Source: Pseudomonas sp. S35
GTDB lineage: Bacteria; Pseudomonadota; Gammaproteobacteria; Pseudomonadales; Pseudomonadaceae
Reading direction: 5' to 3'
DNA length: 64,000 bases
Assembly: GCF_009866765.1 (NCBI RefSeq)
Contig: NZ_CP019431.1
Span: forward strand, 5,394,001 to 5,458,000
Shown here: in pieces, positions 1 to 8,060 of the stretch
Layout: every line of letters starts with the position of its first letter
Position numbering within the stretch: position 1 is the first letter of the stretch
Position numbers and translations under genes: made by a program
Notes under the pieces: model-generated
The model's database searches: none
The model's input: only the letters and a program-made list of their open reading frames with translations
Told to the model about the DNA's origin: nothing

Positions 1-469
1 CTAATTCTTTATGGATGCTCTCACTTTGAACATCCGAAAATTCGGACAGGAGTTTAGCGGAGCTTTTAGCCTCACCAAGCATCTCCTTTGCCTGATCTTC
101 CAATGCGTTCCAAATAGAGTTTATTGAGTCAGGAGAAGTTAGTTTAATAATCGCATTGTCGTCTTTGATCTCGCTCATATGCCGCGAAGTCATGTGCCCC
201 TCGTAAGGCGTTCCGTAATTTTGACCATCCTCCATAGTTGTGGAAGTAAGAATCCTTAAATTTTCCCCGTCGAAATGCAACATTCCATATTCCCAGTCCC
301 ATTCGTCGATTCTATATAGATCTATTCTTTTACCGGTTGCGTATATTCTTAGACCATTAACTGACTCACGCAATTCTATCTCTACAGATTCCAGACCTGC
401 TCGTACCTCACTTCGCGTTTCCAGTACCTGCTTGGTCAAACGGGAAAGAGCTTCTTTTCTGCTAGTCAT
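1..469 (-). CDS. Hypothetical protein, 3' end outside the window
   Basis: An open frame begins at ATG 469 and runs to the left edge without a stop (156 codons visible). It starts MTSRKEALSRLTKQVL and is rich in charged helical segments. I do not recognise a domain. It begins 11 nt downstream of the stop of the UmuD-like gene on the same strand, so the two could be co-transcribed from the LexA-controlled promoter. This is where a umuC partner would be expected, but the visible sequence has no Y-family polymerase motif. The missing C-terminus prevents further assignment. Confidence 0.6.
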   Translation of the reverse strand, partial: MTSRKEALSRLTKQVLETRSEVRAGLESVEIELRESVNGLRIYATGKRIDLYRIDEWDWEYGMLHFDGENLRILTSTTMEDGQNYGTPYEGHMTSRHMSEIKDDNAIIKLTSPDSINSIWNALEDQAKEMLGEAKSSAKLLSEFSDVQSESIHKEL

Positions 470-480
470 AAAGCACTCAA

Positions 481-912
481 TTATCGAGACACACGGTGTA
501 GGTTGTGCAGGACGATACCCCACAGCTCGATGTCTTCCCACTCTCCCACCTCAATGCTTGCATTGAGGGGATTGTGAGCCAGCAGAACGGGCGATTTTCC
601 TAGGCGCTCTCTGTACTCCTTGCAGCAGAAATCAGAGCCAATGACCACAACCACGATGTCACCATTGAGGGGGTCCAAAGCTTTATCCACGACCAGCACG
701 TCACCATCGTAGATCCCAATCCCCTGAAGGCTATCCCCGTCAGCACGCAGCAACCAACGCGAAGGCTCACGCAGGCACACCAGTTCATCCAGGCTCAAAG
801 GCGGTTCAGAGTACTCCAAGGCTGGGGAAGGAAACCCACACGAAACCCTGCCCACGATGGGCTTTCGCAGAGGATCTACAGGGGGATTGATAGGACCGAG
901 GATGGAAAACAT
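481..912 (-). CDS. UmuD-like S24-family self-cleaving peptidase
   Basis: 143 aa from ATG 912. The longer frame to 1050 would contain the LexA box, so it is not used. The protein has the UmuD order: an N-terminal cleavage context with CGFPSP (Cys-Gly bond), a Ser nucleophile in GDSLQGIGI, then YDGDVLVVDKAL, and a Lys general base in CCKEYRE. Family knowledge: UmuD-type proteins are cleaved on RecA filaments and control Y-family polymerases in SOS mutagenesis. A perfect LexA box lies 16 nt upstream of the start, which supports SOS induction. No umuC follows in the window, so the partner may be elsewhere or absent. An S24 regulator is less likely because there is no N-terminal HTH. Confidence 0.85.
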   Translation of the reverse strand: MFSILGPINPPVDPLRKPIVGRVSCGFPSPALEYSEPPLSLDELVCLREPSRWLLRADGDSLQGIGIYDGDVLVVDKALDPLNGDIVVVVIGSDFCCKEYRERLGKSPVLLAHNPLNASIEVGEWEDIELWGIVLHNLHRVSR

Positions 913-927
913 GGGGGCTTGCTCACA

Positions 928-943
928 CTGTACATGCAAACAG
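928..943 (-). promoter_or_regulatory. LexA (SOS) box
   Basis: CTGTTTGCATGTACAG on the minus strand is an exact CTGT-N8-ACAG LexA operator. It lies 16 nt before the start of the UmuD-like gene, where bound LexA would block transcription. Confidence 0.85.
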
Positions 944-1057
944 TATGGCGCGACGTGCCAGCAGCCGACAAGCGACCTACAGATCCGTCCGACAGACGAG
1001 CTTCGCTTTCGATAAAAAAGCAATGCCGGTACATAACCCAAAAAAAACAAATGGCTT

Positions 1058-1225
1058 TCAGATAATTACATAATCATTAATTACTTCGACACTTTTACCA
1101 ACATTAAATCCTTTATAGTAATCGATTTGATATTTAGATAAAGGGCCTGAATTTTTTGGACTCTCATTAATCCCTGAAAATGAACTGCCTTTGTTTTTTG
1201 CTTCTAGCTTAGATTTCCGCATCAT
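1058..1225 (-). CDS. Small hypothetical backbone protein (55 aa)
   Basis: Found by following the backbone promoter. From the ATG-ATG at 1225 an open frame of 55 codons ends in TGA at 1058-1060. The product begins MMRKSKLEAKNKGSSFSG, is basic at the N-terminus and has no membrane segment. It sits between the LexA-controlled gene and the methyltransferase-like pair. A 12-nt match to the element's promoter (1248-1259) lies 23 nt upstream, followed by an AAACAAA leader without a Shine-Dalgarno sequence, as in other backbone genes. The function is unknown. Confidence 0.55.
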   Translation of the reverse strand: MMRKSKLEAKNKGSSFSGINESPKNSGPLSKYQIDYYKGFNVGKSVEVINDYVII

Positions 1226-1247
1226 TAAAAGATTTGTTTATAGCTCC

Positions 1248-1259
1248 ATTATACAATTT
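1248..1259 (-). promoter_or_regulatory. Backbone-type promoter of the 55-aa gene
   Basis: Reads AAATTGTATAAT on the minus strand, one base from the consensus AAATGGTATAAT. The leader contains AAACAAATC and reaches ATG 23 nt downstream. Confidence 0.55.
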
Positions 1260-1294
1260 ATCCAAAGAACCAACCCAATATTATAATAATAATC

Positions 1295-1324
1295 TTGACA
1301 ACCACATTTAATTCGATTTATATT
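1295..1324 (+). promoter_or_regulatory. Likely sigma70 promoter of the methyltransferase-like pair
   Basis: TTGACA at 1295-1300 and TATATT at 1319-1324 are 18 nt apart, 28 nt before ATG 1353. An AGGTGA ribosome binding site precedes the start codon. This is an ordinary promoter, unlike the backbone type. Confidence 0.5.
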
Positions 1325-1352
1325 TTCTCCGTCATTACTGAATAGGTGAAAA

Positions 1353-2228
1353 ATGAATGAATTAAAAAACCAAATCGAAACTCTTAGAAAAACCATATTT
1401 AAGATTTACGAAAATCATCCTGAAAACGATAGAACAAACCAAGAAAACTCATTCAAGCTGTTCGTGAAAGGCGCACTGAATATTCAGCTAAAGCTCTTCA
1501 TCGAACGGTACAAGCGATTGGGTTTGTCAGACGCAGAAACTATGCAATGCATAGTGATCCACCCTTCCCTTTACGAAATCTCTTCAAAACAGATCGATGA
1601 TTGCGATTCCGAAGCACTCTGTATCGCAGTGGCACAGTACTTTGAAATCGTGTCTATAGCTCCTGCATACACTGACGTTCTGTCACTTCTCCTAGAAAGC
1701 ATACTGCTCGTGGGCAAGCGCGGGAAAGGACTCGGGCAGTGTCTGACACCTCCAAGCCTCGCAAGCGGATGCTCCGAACTCATGCCTATGCAGACAGACC
1801 AGCCATTCAAGGTCATGGAAATGTGCTGCGGGGCTGGTGCATTAGTGTTGGCACCACTGCAGCAAATGATGAAGCAAAATCCCCATCACGCGAAAAATGC
1901 CACTGTCATAGCGAACGACATTGACCATTTCATGTGCTGCACCATGACCCTCCAGATCATTGCCAACACTGTGATTAACGACATAGACCTTTGCGAGTTC
2001 ACACAGCACTGCTCAAACGTGATTACAGAGTGGACTTCTGGAAATCCTTACCTCTTCAGGTTCATAACCCCTGCCAAGGTTTATGAATCACGCGCCAGGA
2101 CTCGTGAAGAGAAGCTTCGTGCGTGTGGCTATTACGAGATATTTGGCTACCCGGCGAATGTCACACCTCTTAGTGATAGCGAAGCCAGGAGAGTACACAG
2201 CGCTACGCAATTGGTAGGTGCAGCATGA
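1353..2228 (+). CDS. N6-adenine methyltransferase-like protein, probably degenerate (paralogue 1)
   Basis: 291 aa. Residues from about 125 contain GLGQCLTPPSLA, resembling the GQyfTP motif of HsdM/N6-methyltransferases. Then come an SAM-site-like VMEMCCGAGALVLA and ANDID, which fits the acidic residue of motif II. No catalytic NPPY/NPPF or DPPY tetrapeptide is conserved at the expected place, so activity is doubtful. The next gene (4-nt overlap) is a diverged copy with the same order of motifs, ending in a shared TPxKV segment. Possible roles are protective DNA modification, anti-restriction or a non-catalytic DNA-binding protein. The fold assignment is fairly secure; the function is not known. 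Confidence 0.65.
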   Translation: MNELKNQIETLRKTIFKIYENHPENDRTNQENSFKLFVKGALNIQLKLFIERYKRLGLSDAETMQCIVIHPSLYEISSKQIDDCDSEALCIAVAQYFEIVSIAPAYTDVLSLLLESILLVGKRGKGLGQCLTPPSLASGCSELMPMQTDQPFKVMEMCCGAGALVLAPLQQMMKQNPHHAKNATVIANDIDHFMCCTMTLQIIANTVINDIDLCEFTQHCSNVITEWTSGNPYLFRFITPAKVYESRARTREEKLRACGYYEIFGYPANVTPLSDSEARRVHSATQLVGAA

Positions 2229-3076
2229 GCCTACCTATCGAACAACAAATCAAAGCCCTGAAAGCCTCAATCTTTCAGATTACAAGCCATCAAACCGGTG
2301 GCAAACGAGCAAAACGAGATTTGGCCTTATCCATCTTCATCAAATTCAACCTTGGAGTGATGCTGAATCAGCTTGCGGCGCGATACCGTTATTATGGAGC
2401 CACTGACCTGGAGCTAACCGAACACGTCTTCATTGACGATACCTACATCTGTCTAGACGCAAAGCTGTTCAGCTCAATCAACCTGGCAGCGTTGGCAAGG
2501 TCAGCGCAAATCTACAAAGAAGTTGTAGAAGCCCTACCTGCGTTCTCAGACGTGCTGCATTCGCTCATCGAAGACATATGGCTTGATGACCAGAAGGGCA
2601 ATGGTTTAGGTCAGTACCTCACTCCACCAGACTTGGCTAATCTGATTGGCAACCTGATAGACGTGTGCGAATCCGACCGAGATAAGCGCACCCAGCCGTA
2701 TGTCATACATGATGATTGCAGTGGGGCAGGTAGCTTGACGTTACCAGCAGCACAGAGAGAAGCCAGAGTAGGACGCCACCGCACGCAATTACTCAATTTA
2801 ATGGTGAACGACATTGACCCATTGATGTGTTGCGCAGCGGCCCTGCAGTTCGTATCGAGCATGGTGGTTCATGAGCATGACCTTCATCAGCTGAGAGTCA
2901 TTTGCTCGAATGCGCTCACAGAGACGAAACCTAATAGTAAGTCGATGGTAGTCATCAAGACTCCTGAAAAGGTTCTCCTGAACGTCAAGCTCGCTCATGA
3001 CCAGCACATGCAGGAAAAGCTTCAACAGTTCAAACATATGAATTCATTGACGAATAGGATTTTAAATAAAAGCTAG
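2225..3076 (+). CDS. N6-adenine methyltransferase-like protein, probably degenerate (paralogue 2)
   Basis: 283 aa, start overlapping the previous stop by 4 nt (ATGA), so the two are probably translationally coupled. Motifs match paralogue 1: GLGQYLTPPDLA, DDCSGAGSLTLPAA (SAM loop), VNDIDPLMCCAAALQ and IKTPEKVL. The catalytic NPPY-type motif is again absent. The N-terminal half is helical with little identity to its neighbour, which suggests an old duplication. The arrangement resembles a heteromeric pair more than two independent enzymes. Function unknown. Confidence 0.65.
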   Translation: MSLPIEQQIKALKASIFQITSHQTGGKRAKRDLALSIFIKFNLGVMLNQLAARYRYYGATDLELTEHVFIDDTYICLDAKLFSSINLAALARSAQIYKEVVEALPAFSDVLHSLIEDIWLDDQKGNGLGQYLTPPDLANLIGNLIDVCESDRDKRTQPYVIHDDCSGAGSLTLPAAQREARVGRHRTQLLNLMVNDIDPLMCCAAALQFVSSMVVHEHDLHQLRVICSNALTETKPNSKSMVVIKTPEKVLLNVKLAHDQHMQEKLQQFKHMNSLTNRILNKS

Positions 3077-3110
3077 GGTTATTTTCGCACAACCCTAAAA
3101 AATAAAATCC

Positions 3111-3166
3111 AAATGGTACGATAGTTACACCTAACCCTGATTTTACGACAATGCAAATGGTAATAT
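3111..3166 (+). promoter_or_regulatory. Two weak backbone-type promoter copies
   Basis: AAATGGTACGAT at 3111-3122 and AAATGGTAATAT at 3155-3166 keep the AAATGG half but vary in the -10. The first lies 29 nt before an alternative ATG at 3151, the second 48 nt before ATG 3214. They leave the start of the next gene open. Confidence 0.4.
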
Positions 3167-3213
3167 ATTTATATGAAAAGCAATTATGCCGACATATTCG
3201 AAAGGTAATTAGA

Positions 3214-3555
3214 ATGACAACATTAAACAAACCCGCAAATGAAAAAGCACAAGCAGCAGCCAACACCAACTACAATGAAATATTAGGCTTGGGATTCAAG
3301 ATAGAAATTAGATCTCAATCCAATGGTAAAAGCAGAGCTTATCTCACAGATAATAAAAACGAAAGAATCATGGAAAATGATACTCCGATATCCATAGACT
3401 TTTACGACAACAAGGGTCAATCCGTTAATCCAGTGAGATCACGCGAAGGCTCACACCTAGATTACGGATTAAAATTGTTACTGGAAAAAGCTAAAAAGGC
3501 AAAACTGACAGCAACGCCTGAACCAAAGAGCAAAAAGGTAAAATTCAAAATATAA
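3214..3555 (+). CDS. Hypothetical protein (113 aa)
   Basis: Starts MTTLNKPANEKAQAAANTNY, a polar N-terminus, with an AAAGG site about 8 nt before ATG 3214. An in-frame ATG at 3151 would add 21 residues and fits the backbone promoter-to-ATG spacing from 3122, so either start is possible. The middle is beta-rich (FKIEIRSQSNGKSRAYLTDN) and the C-terminus is Lys-rich. No recognisable domain. It is followed directly by a strong terminator, so it is a single-gene unit. Confidence 0.55.
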   Translation: MTTLNKPANEKAQAAANTNYNEILGLGFKIEIRSQSNGKSRAYLTDNKNERIMENDTPISIDFYDNKGQSVNPVRSREGSHLDYGLKLLLEKAKKAKLTATPEPKSKKVKFKI

Positions 3556-3565
3556 TAACTCAAAT

Positions 3566-3585
3566 AGCCCTAATGGGCTTTTTTT
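3566..3585 (+). terminator. Rho-independent terminator
   Basis: AGCCC-TAAT-GGGCT hairpin followed by seven T residues, 11 nt after the stop of the 113-aa gene. Confidence 0.8.
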
Positions 3586-3603
3586 GTATCCTAGAAACCT
3601 CAC

Positions 3604-3873
3604 TCACCTACCTGCAATCTTTAATGATTCAACGTCCTCTCCTAGCAACGCCCTCAACACGTTCGTCTTCTCCCCTTCCCGAAGGATGAACGCAAACACA
3701 GAACAGGTCACAGGCCATGCCACACGGTTAGAGGCAACGAGGGGAGCCAGATCCATGGCGCTAGGCATCACAGCAACAGGCCAAGGCTGTATAGCGGCAC
3801 TGGCCGACGCCAAGCTCAAGGCAAGGAAACAGCACAGAAAGGCTCTGGTGACACAAGCAAGAAACCTCATCAA
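3604..3873 (-). CDS. Small exported protein (89 aa), last gene of the 7306-3604 operon
   Basis: ATG 3873 overlaps the upstream stop by 4 nt. The N-terminus is a signal peptide (MMRFLACVTRAFLCCFLALS, then ASASA, cleavage about residue 26). The mature part is about 63 residues, containing a Pro-rich start and a segment EGEKTNVLRALLGED. An overlapping plus-strand frame is rejected because the minus-strand frame has a signal peptide and operon coupling. The context suggests a periplasmic accessory part of the transfer apparatus. Family unknown. Confidence 0.55.
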   Translation of the reverse strand: MMRFLACVTRAFLCCFLALSLASASAAIQPWPVAVMPSAMDLAPLVASNRVAWPVTCSVFAFILREGEKTNVLRALLGEDVESLKIAGR

Positions 3874-4181
3874 TCACCACGCCCGAGCTTTTCAAGTCTC
3901 TTCTTTCTGACCTCATTCTTGCGCGACATTTCCAGTCCCATCAGAGTTTCGTTGTGTTCAATCACATCACGATTCGCAGCATCAACTTGTTCAATCTTTG
4001 CAATGAGCTTCTGATTTATATTCACACCCTTGAGAATTGCCCAAAACAATACCGCGCAAGCGAATGCAGTTAACAACATCGCACCGAAACTTAAAACGGT
4101 AAAAACCTTCACCAGACCTAGCACGACGATAGCTACCAAAAACCAATAGTAGTGCTTTTTAGATTGCTCATTCATATTCAA
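3870..4181 (-). CDS. Small membrane protein with coiled-coil tail (103 aa)
   Basis: Overlaps the 1042-aa gene upstream and the exported 89-aa gene downstream by 4 nt each, so translation is probably coupled. Two hydrophobic segments lie at about residues 11-30 and 33-52, followed by a hydrophilic helical tail (KIEQVDAANRDVIEHNETL) likely to form a coiled coil. It is likely an inner-membrane subunit next to the large polytopic protein. No named family recognised. Confidence 0.6.
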   Translation of the reverse strand: MNMNEQSKKHYYWFLVAIVVLGLVKVFTVLSFGAMLLTAFACAVLFWAILKGVNINQKLIAKIEQVDAANRDVIEHNETLMGLEMSRKNEVRKKRLEKLGRGD

Positions 4182-7100
4182 GCCTCCCCTTCAGTGGTTT
4201 GTTTATTTTTATTTTCTTCCTTACTGAATTCTTCACTAGCTTGTCTATTTCTCTCTTTCCTTTGAGCCTCGTATTGCTTTGCCTTCAAATTGTTAGCCAC
4301 AAGATTTTTGAAGCCTTTCTCAAGTGCTGGGACACTAGAACTGATCGCATTTTGCATTCTATTATTCGCAAACAATAAAGCATACATTCTGTTTGCTGAA
4401 TCATCAGCAGGGGTATCCTCATTACCGATTACTTTCATTGTACTGTCGAATTGGTCCATACCACTTTTATAGATACTGAAAATACAGAAAATGATAAAGA
4501 TTACCGTAGCAAGAATTGCAAGAATATCTCCAATAAACGACCCATCACTCATACCTAGAATTCCAGCAATTAAACCTTGAGCATTCATATTGTCTGCAGT
4601 GAATGAAATCACTTTCAAAAACAAAGCGAGTACTGGCATGTACCAAGCTAAATAAACCAACTTCCACCCAGCTCTTTGTAAATGGATAGGATTACCGCTT
4701 ATGGCTCCGTAGCTGAAAAGTACCGGAGCTTCGATAAATTTGAAGAAAAACGCGAAGTAGATAAACGAAATCAATCTACCCAACAACATAAAAAATAAGG
4801 CCAAAGGAATAACGTATTTACAGAAAAAACCTAGAGCAGCAAATACATACCCCAGCGGTAAATACGCACTCATAATAATATCCATGGATTTGAGAGCTAT
4901 CTGTACTGTCTTACCGCTAAACGAACCTAGGAATTTAGCGATATTTCCTGTGAACTGGCCAGTTTTGATTCCTGCTGATGATGAATCACTAGAACCGATC
5001 ATCTCTATAATCGAATCAAGAGTTCCATCTGCAACAGCTGTAAGCGCCTTAAGCAATATGATCTTCACACCAAAGTCGAACATCTCGTTACCAAGCATGT
5101 ACATCCCAGCAGCGAGACCTATATGGTAATTGTTCGCGCAGCTTTGTGGATTTGCTGCACACTCCGCTCTACCTTTCATAATCGACAGCGAGGGATCAAA
5201 CCCGGCCATCAATTTGATGGAGGTGAAATCAAAACCGATTGCATCCATGATTAATTTGTTAAAGTCGAATTTACTAAACCAGCTTCCATCGTCCAAAAGA
5301 TTGGAAGGTGTTACGTTAATAATTGCTGAGAGGTAAAGCCCTTTGTAATCAATCGGGGCAAACGGTACAAGGTTACACGAGCTTGCTTGGCCTTCTGGCC
5401 TAACATCGTGTATGCCACAAAGCACCTTTCTATTCACATAGTTATAGTTTTTAATATCGGCGTTATCCCAGTGAACAAAGAAAGCATTTTTCAATGTTTG
5501 GGTACTGATATTTTTATTGTTGCGGAATTTAGACATCGATGAAGCTGACAAAGCACTACCTAAAATCCCTTTTGTCGAATTCGTCAGCACCTCATAGGTC
5601 AGCATGTCTATGCCTTCCTTGTTCTCTTGCAGTGCCTTCTTTACCCCAATGTAATAAAGCTCGAAAGCCCTATTAGCAGCCGTTAAGTATGCTAATTGCA
5701 CCGCTCTGAATTTGAGAACGTCAGCTTGATTTTCGCTTCCCAATATCTCAATTTTCAATGAGGTTGGGTTAAGGGTCGCGCACTGCATGTCAAAATCAGA
5801 GATTGAATCCGATCCTTGATCACGGTTTAATTTGCTACCCTTTACGTCATTAGGTAATTCGTTATATTGCTTTATAGCCCTCCTGGAAGATTCATGCTCA
5901 GACCATGTGTCAGTGCAATATTCGTTAAGCTTGGCTTTAACAATCGTATTCTTAAAATAGTTAATAATGTTTTGAAATGATGCACCATCAGCATCGAAGT
6001 CGTGCCCCATGTACGCCGATAAAAATCCCGATGCAAATTTCGACTTTATGACTTCTGCAACTGATGATGTACTGACTCCAATTTCGTCAAGCTTTAAAAT
6101 GCCCATCACTTCTTTTGATTTAGCATAAGCATCATCAACAATGGCTTGCTCTTCTGCGTCGAACTTACCATCAACAACATTCATTGAGTTCGTTTGGAAA
6201 TTGTCATCCATGATTTGAGCGTAATACTTACGACCTAACGTACCAGTATTTTTCAGATAGGTAGAAGATCCGCCCAACATTTCATTACTGGCTTTTGCTC
6301 CTTTTTCGAACATTGACCTCATGGTGCCGTCATTGAGGCTCTCCCCCGTCAATTGCTCAACATCAGCACCATTCGATCCAATGATGAATTTACCAAAACT
6401 AGCGGGATAACCTTTAAGCACTTGGTCTTTGAAGGGATAATCGTCAGCAGACTTTTTCATCGAATAGTCTTTGACTTCGTTGAGCCAATGAACAATGTTC
6501 TTCCAATTGGTGGTTGCGTCTACGTTGGGTCTACCCCAGCTTTTATCCTTCGAAACCTTTAAACCGGCGTCAGCAGAAATTTTAAGTATCTCACCTCTTG
6601 TATACCCGGCTTCCCCCAATGCCACACGATTATTAGCAAACATTGCGTCTATCGTCCTAACATCTTCAGTAGCTATATCGTTTATCCTCTCGATATTTGC
6701 AGAGAAAACCATCTTCTCTTCTGGTCTGACCACATTATAATCTTCAGACTTGGAAAGCTCTTCTAAATCAGTAGAAAGTGCATGCTTATTCGAGACCATG
6801 AATCCAAATATTGCAAACAACAACATTACAACGCTCACAATGATGAGGTGACAGAAAAGCAGAAGCAGTGCAATCATTCTTACAGTATTGTTTTTGATAG
6901 CAGCCTCAAGGCTACCGGTTTTGGCCTTGTCATATAAAAACTTCCAAATCAAAAAAACAGCAATCAGACCTGTTACGCCCAAACCTATATTGGTTAAATA
7001 TGTAGTCATTGAATCGAGGAAAGGGCTAGGCTTTGAGAAGCTCGCATCAGTACGACCAGCGTTTATAAGAATCGGCTTGATCGCTTTAACAGCAGTGGAA

Positions 7101-7306
7101 TTAGTACCTTCAAGGGCAAGAAGCACGCTTACCCCCTGATCGGCATCACAAGCGAACATGCCTTGGGTTATCTGTGAAGCCAACCCCTTGGATTGAGGTG
7201 TTGCTGTCCTCATCACTTCACAAATATTTGAATATTCGAGAGCTTGGGCTTGGTTGCCAATTAACAGAAGAAAAAGCATTGCGAACAGAATTTTGAATTG
7301 ACGCAT
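4178..7306 (-). CDS. Large polytopic secretion/conjugation protein, DotA/TraY-like (tentative)
   Basis: 1042 aa. It has a signal peptide (1-22, ending QAQA), a short Cys-containing periplasmic stretch, membrane segments near 105-127 and 143-168, a very large hydrophilic central domain with several Cys, and a cluster of membrane segments in the last 300 residues around FFKFIEAPVLFSYGA. A cleaved signal, big periplasmic domain and C-terminal membrane cluster are the DotA/TraY layout of type IVB systems, and a Glu-x-Pro segment in the membrane cluster recalls DotA. Sequence similarity is too low to be sure. It heads a three-gene operon with its own backbone promoter. A second protein with the same plan lies at 59987-62656. 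Confidence 0.6.
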   Translation of the reverse strand: MRQFKILFAMLFLLLIGNQAQALEYSNICEVMRTATPQSKGLASQITQGMFACDADQGVSVLLALEGTNSTAVKAIKPILINAGRTDASFSKPSPFLDSMTTYLTNIGLGVTGLIAVFLIWKFLYDKAKTGSLEAAIKNNTVRMIALLLLFCHLIIVSVVMLLFAIFGFMVSNKHALSTDLEELSKSEDYNVVRPEEKMVFSANIERINDIATEDVRTIDAMFANNRVALGEAGYTRGEILKISADAGLKVSKDKSWGRPNVDATTNWKNIVHWLNEVKDYSMKKSADDYPFKDQVLKGYPASFGKFIIGSNGADVEQLTGESLNDGTMRSMFEKGAKASNEMLGGSSTYLKNTGTLGRKYYAQIMDDNFQTNSMNVVDGKFDAEEQAIVDDAYAKSKEVMGILKLDEIGVSTSSVAEVIKSKFASGFLSAYMGHDFDADGASFQNIINYFKNTIVKAKLNEYCTDTWSEHESSRRAIKQYNELPNDVKGSKLNRDQGSDSISDFDMQCATLNPTSLKIEILGSENQADVLKFRAVQLAYLTAANRAFELYYIGVKKALQENKEGIDMLTYEVLTNSTKGILGSALSASSMSKFRNNKNISTQTLKNAFFVHWDNADIKNYNYVNRKVLCGIHDVRPEGQASSCNLVPFAPIDYKGLYLSAIINVTPSNLLDDGSWFSKFDFNKLIMDAIGFDFTSIKLMAGFDPSLSIMKGRAECAANPQSCANNYHIGLAAGMYMLGNEMFDFGVKIILLKALTAVADGTLDSIIEMIGSSDSSSAGIKTGQFTGNIAKFLGSFSGKTVQIALKSMDIIMSAYLPLGYVFAALGFFCKYVIPLALFFMLLGRLISFIYFAFFFKFIEAPVLFSYGAISGNPIHLQRAGWKLVYLAWYMPVLALFLKVISFTADNMNAQGLIAGILGMSDGSFIGDILAILATVIFIIFCIFSIYKSGMDQFDSTMKVIGNEDTPADDSANRMYALLFANNRMQNAISSSVPALEKGFKNLVANNLKAKQYEAQRKERNRQASEEFSKEENKNKQTTEGEA

Positions 7307-7329
7307 TAAGTTTAAGATTTGTTTTCTTA

Positions 7330-7341
7330 ATTATACCATTT
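7330..7341 (-). promoter_or_regulatory. Backbone promoter of the 1042-aa gene operon
   Basis: Exact AAATGGTATAAT on the minus strand, 24 nt before ATG 7306. The leader reads AAGAAAACAAATC and has no ribosome binding site. Confidence 0.75.
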
Positions 7342-7380
7342 GCCGAATGCCTTTTATTACATAGATAATCTCTCAATAAA

Positions 7381-7404
7381 AAAGGCCGCTTAAATGCGAC
7401 CTTT
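7381..7404 (-). terminator. Terminator after the 183-aa membrane protein gene
   Basis: On the minus strand AAAGGTCGC pairs with GCGGCCTTT (one G-U pair) around a 6-nt loop, followed by T residues, 17 nt after the stop at 7421. Confidence 0.65.
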
Positions 7405-7420
7405 TGAATTCCATTAGCAA

Positions 7421-7972
7421 TCAACCTCTGGTGAGTGTTTCGACCTCTTCATATGCGTTAGCTTGGATCGTATTGAGCTGGGCAGACCACAAGCCTACAG
7501 CGGCACCCAGGACGATGAGACTCACCACTACGGGTACGTGAAGGGCAAAGGCTATGGCGAGCATCACAGAGGGCACCAGGAAGCACACAGCGCCGTCTTT
7601 GATGATTGCTTTGTGCTGTGCCACGTACTGGCCGGGTGCAAGGATATTGCTTGATAGGATCTTGCCTGAAAGCGCGAGAGCCGGAGTAAACCCTCCTTCA
7701 TAGCCATCTTCCTTTTCGGCGCATTTGGCTCTTAGCATTGCTAGGGAGGAAACGCCTAGTAAGCTCATTAAAAATACCAAGGAGAATAGATAGAAGGCGA
7801 AGCTTGTACTGAAGGGTTCTTTGAGGAAGAAAGCAATTATAGTTTTGATCACGAAGCCACCCATAACGGCAATGGGTAGGACGCGGACAAGGTTCATGCC
7901 TACACCCTCAAGGAGATTCCTTTTTACGTGCAGTAGACTTTTGATTTCCAAATCGGTTGGTTGATTTTTCAT
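7421..7972 (-). CDS. Four-helix membrane protein (183 aa)
   Basis: The frame extends upstream to a TTG at 7999, but that lies inside the promoter, so ATG 7972 (27 nt from the -10) is chosen. Hydrophobic segments sit in two pairs: about residues 28-45 and 57-75, then 128-145 and 148-167. A short Cys/charged loop and a segment SGKILSSNILAPGQYVAQH lie between them. It has its own promoter and terminator, so it is a one-gene unit. Proteins of this size and layout occur in type IV secretion loci, but I recognise no family. Inferred location: inner membrane. Confidence 0.55.
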   Translation of the reverse strand: MKNQPTDLEIKSLLHVKRNLLEGVGMNLVRVLPIAVMGGFVIKTIIAFFLKEPFSTSFAFYLFSLVFLMSLLGVSSLAMLRAKCAEKEDGYEGGFTPALALSGKILSSNILAPGQYVAQHKAIIKDGAVCFLVPSVMLAIAFALHVPVVVSLIVLGAAVGLWSAQLNTIQANAYEEVETLTRG

Positions 7973-7998
7973 TTGTAGTAAAGTTTGTTTATGCTCCA

Positions 7999-8010
7999 AT
8001 TATACCATTT
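7999..8010 (-). promoter_or_regulatory. Backbone promoter of the 183-aa gene
   Basis: Exact AAATGGTATAAT on the minus strand, 27 nt before ATG 7972. The leader contains AAACAAACTTTACTA and no ribosome binding site. Confidence 0.75.
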
Positions 8011-8020
8011 CATAAAAACA

Positions 8021-8043
8021 AAACCGCCAGTTAAGGCGGCTTT
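8021..8043 (-). terminator. Terminator after the 89-aa membrane protein gene
   Basis: Minus-strand hairpin CCGCC-TTAACT-GGCGG followed by TTTTG, 18 nt after the stop at 8061 and just upstream of the next promoter. Confidence 0.65.
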
Positions 8044-8060
8044 ATTATTGCTTAAATTTA

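Noticed and set aside
3584..3910. Plus-strand 108-codon frame
   Set aside because: It starts in the terminator and opposes a minus-strand frame with a signal peptide and operon coupling.
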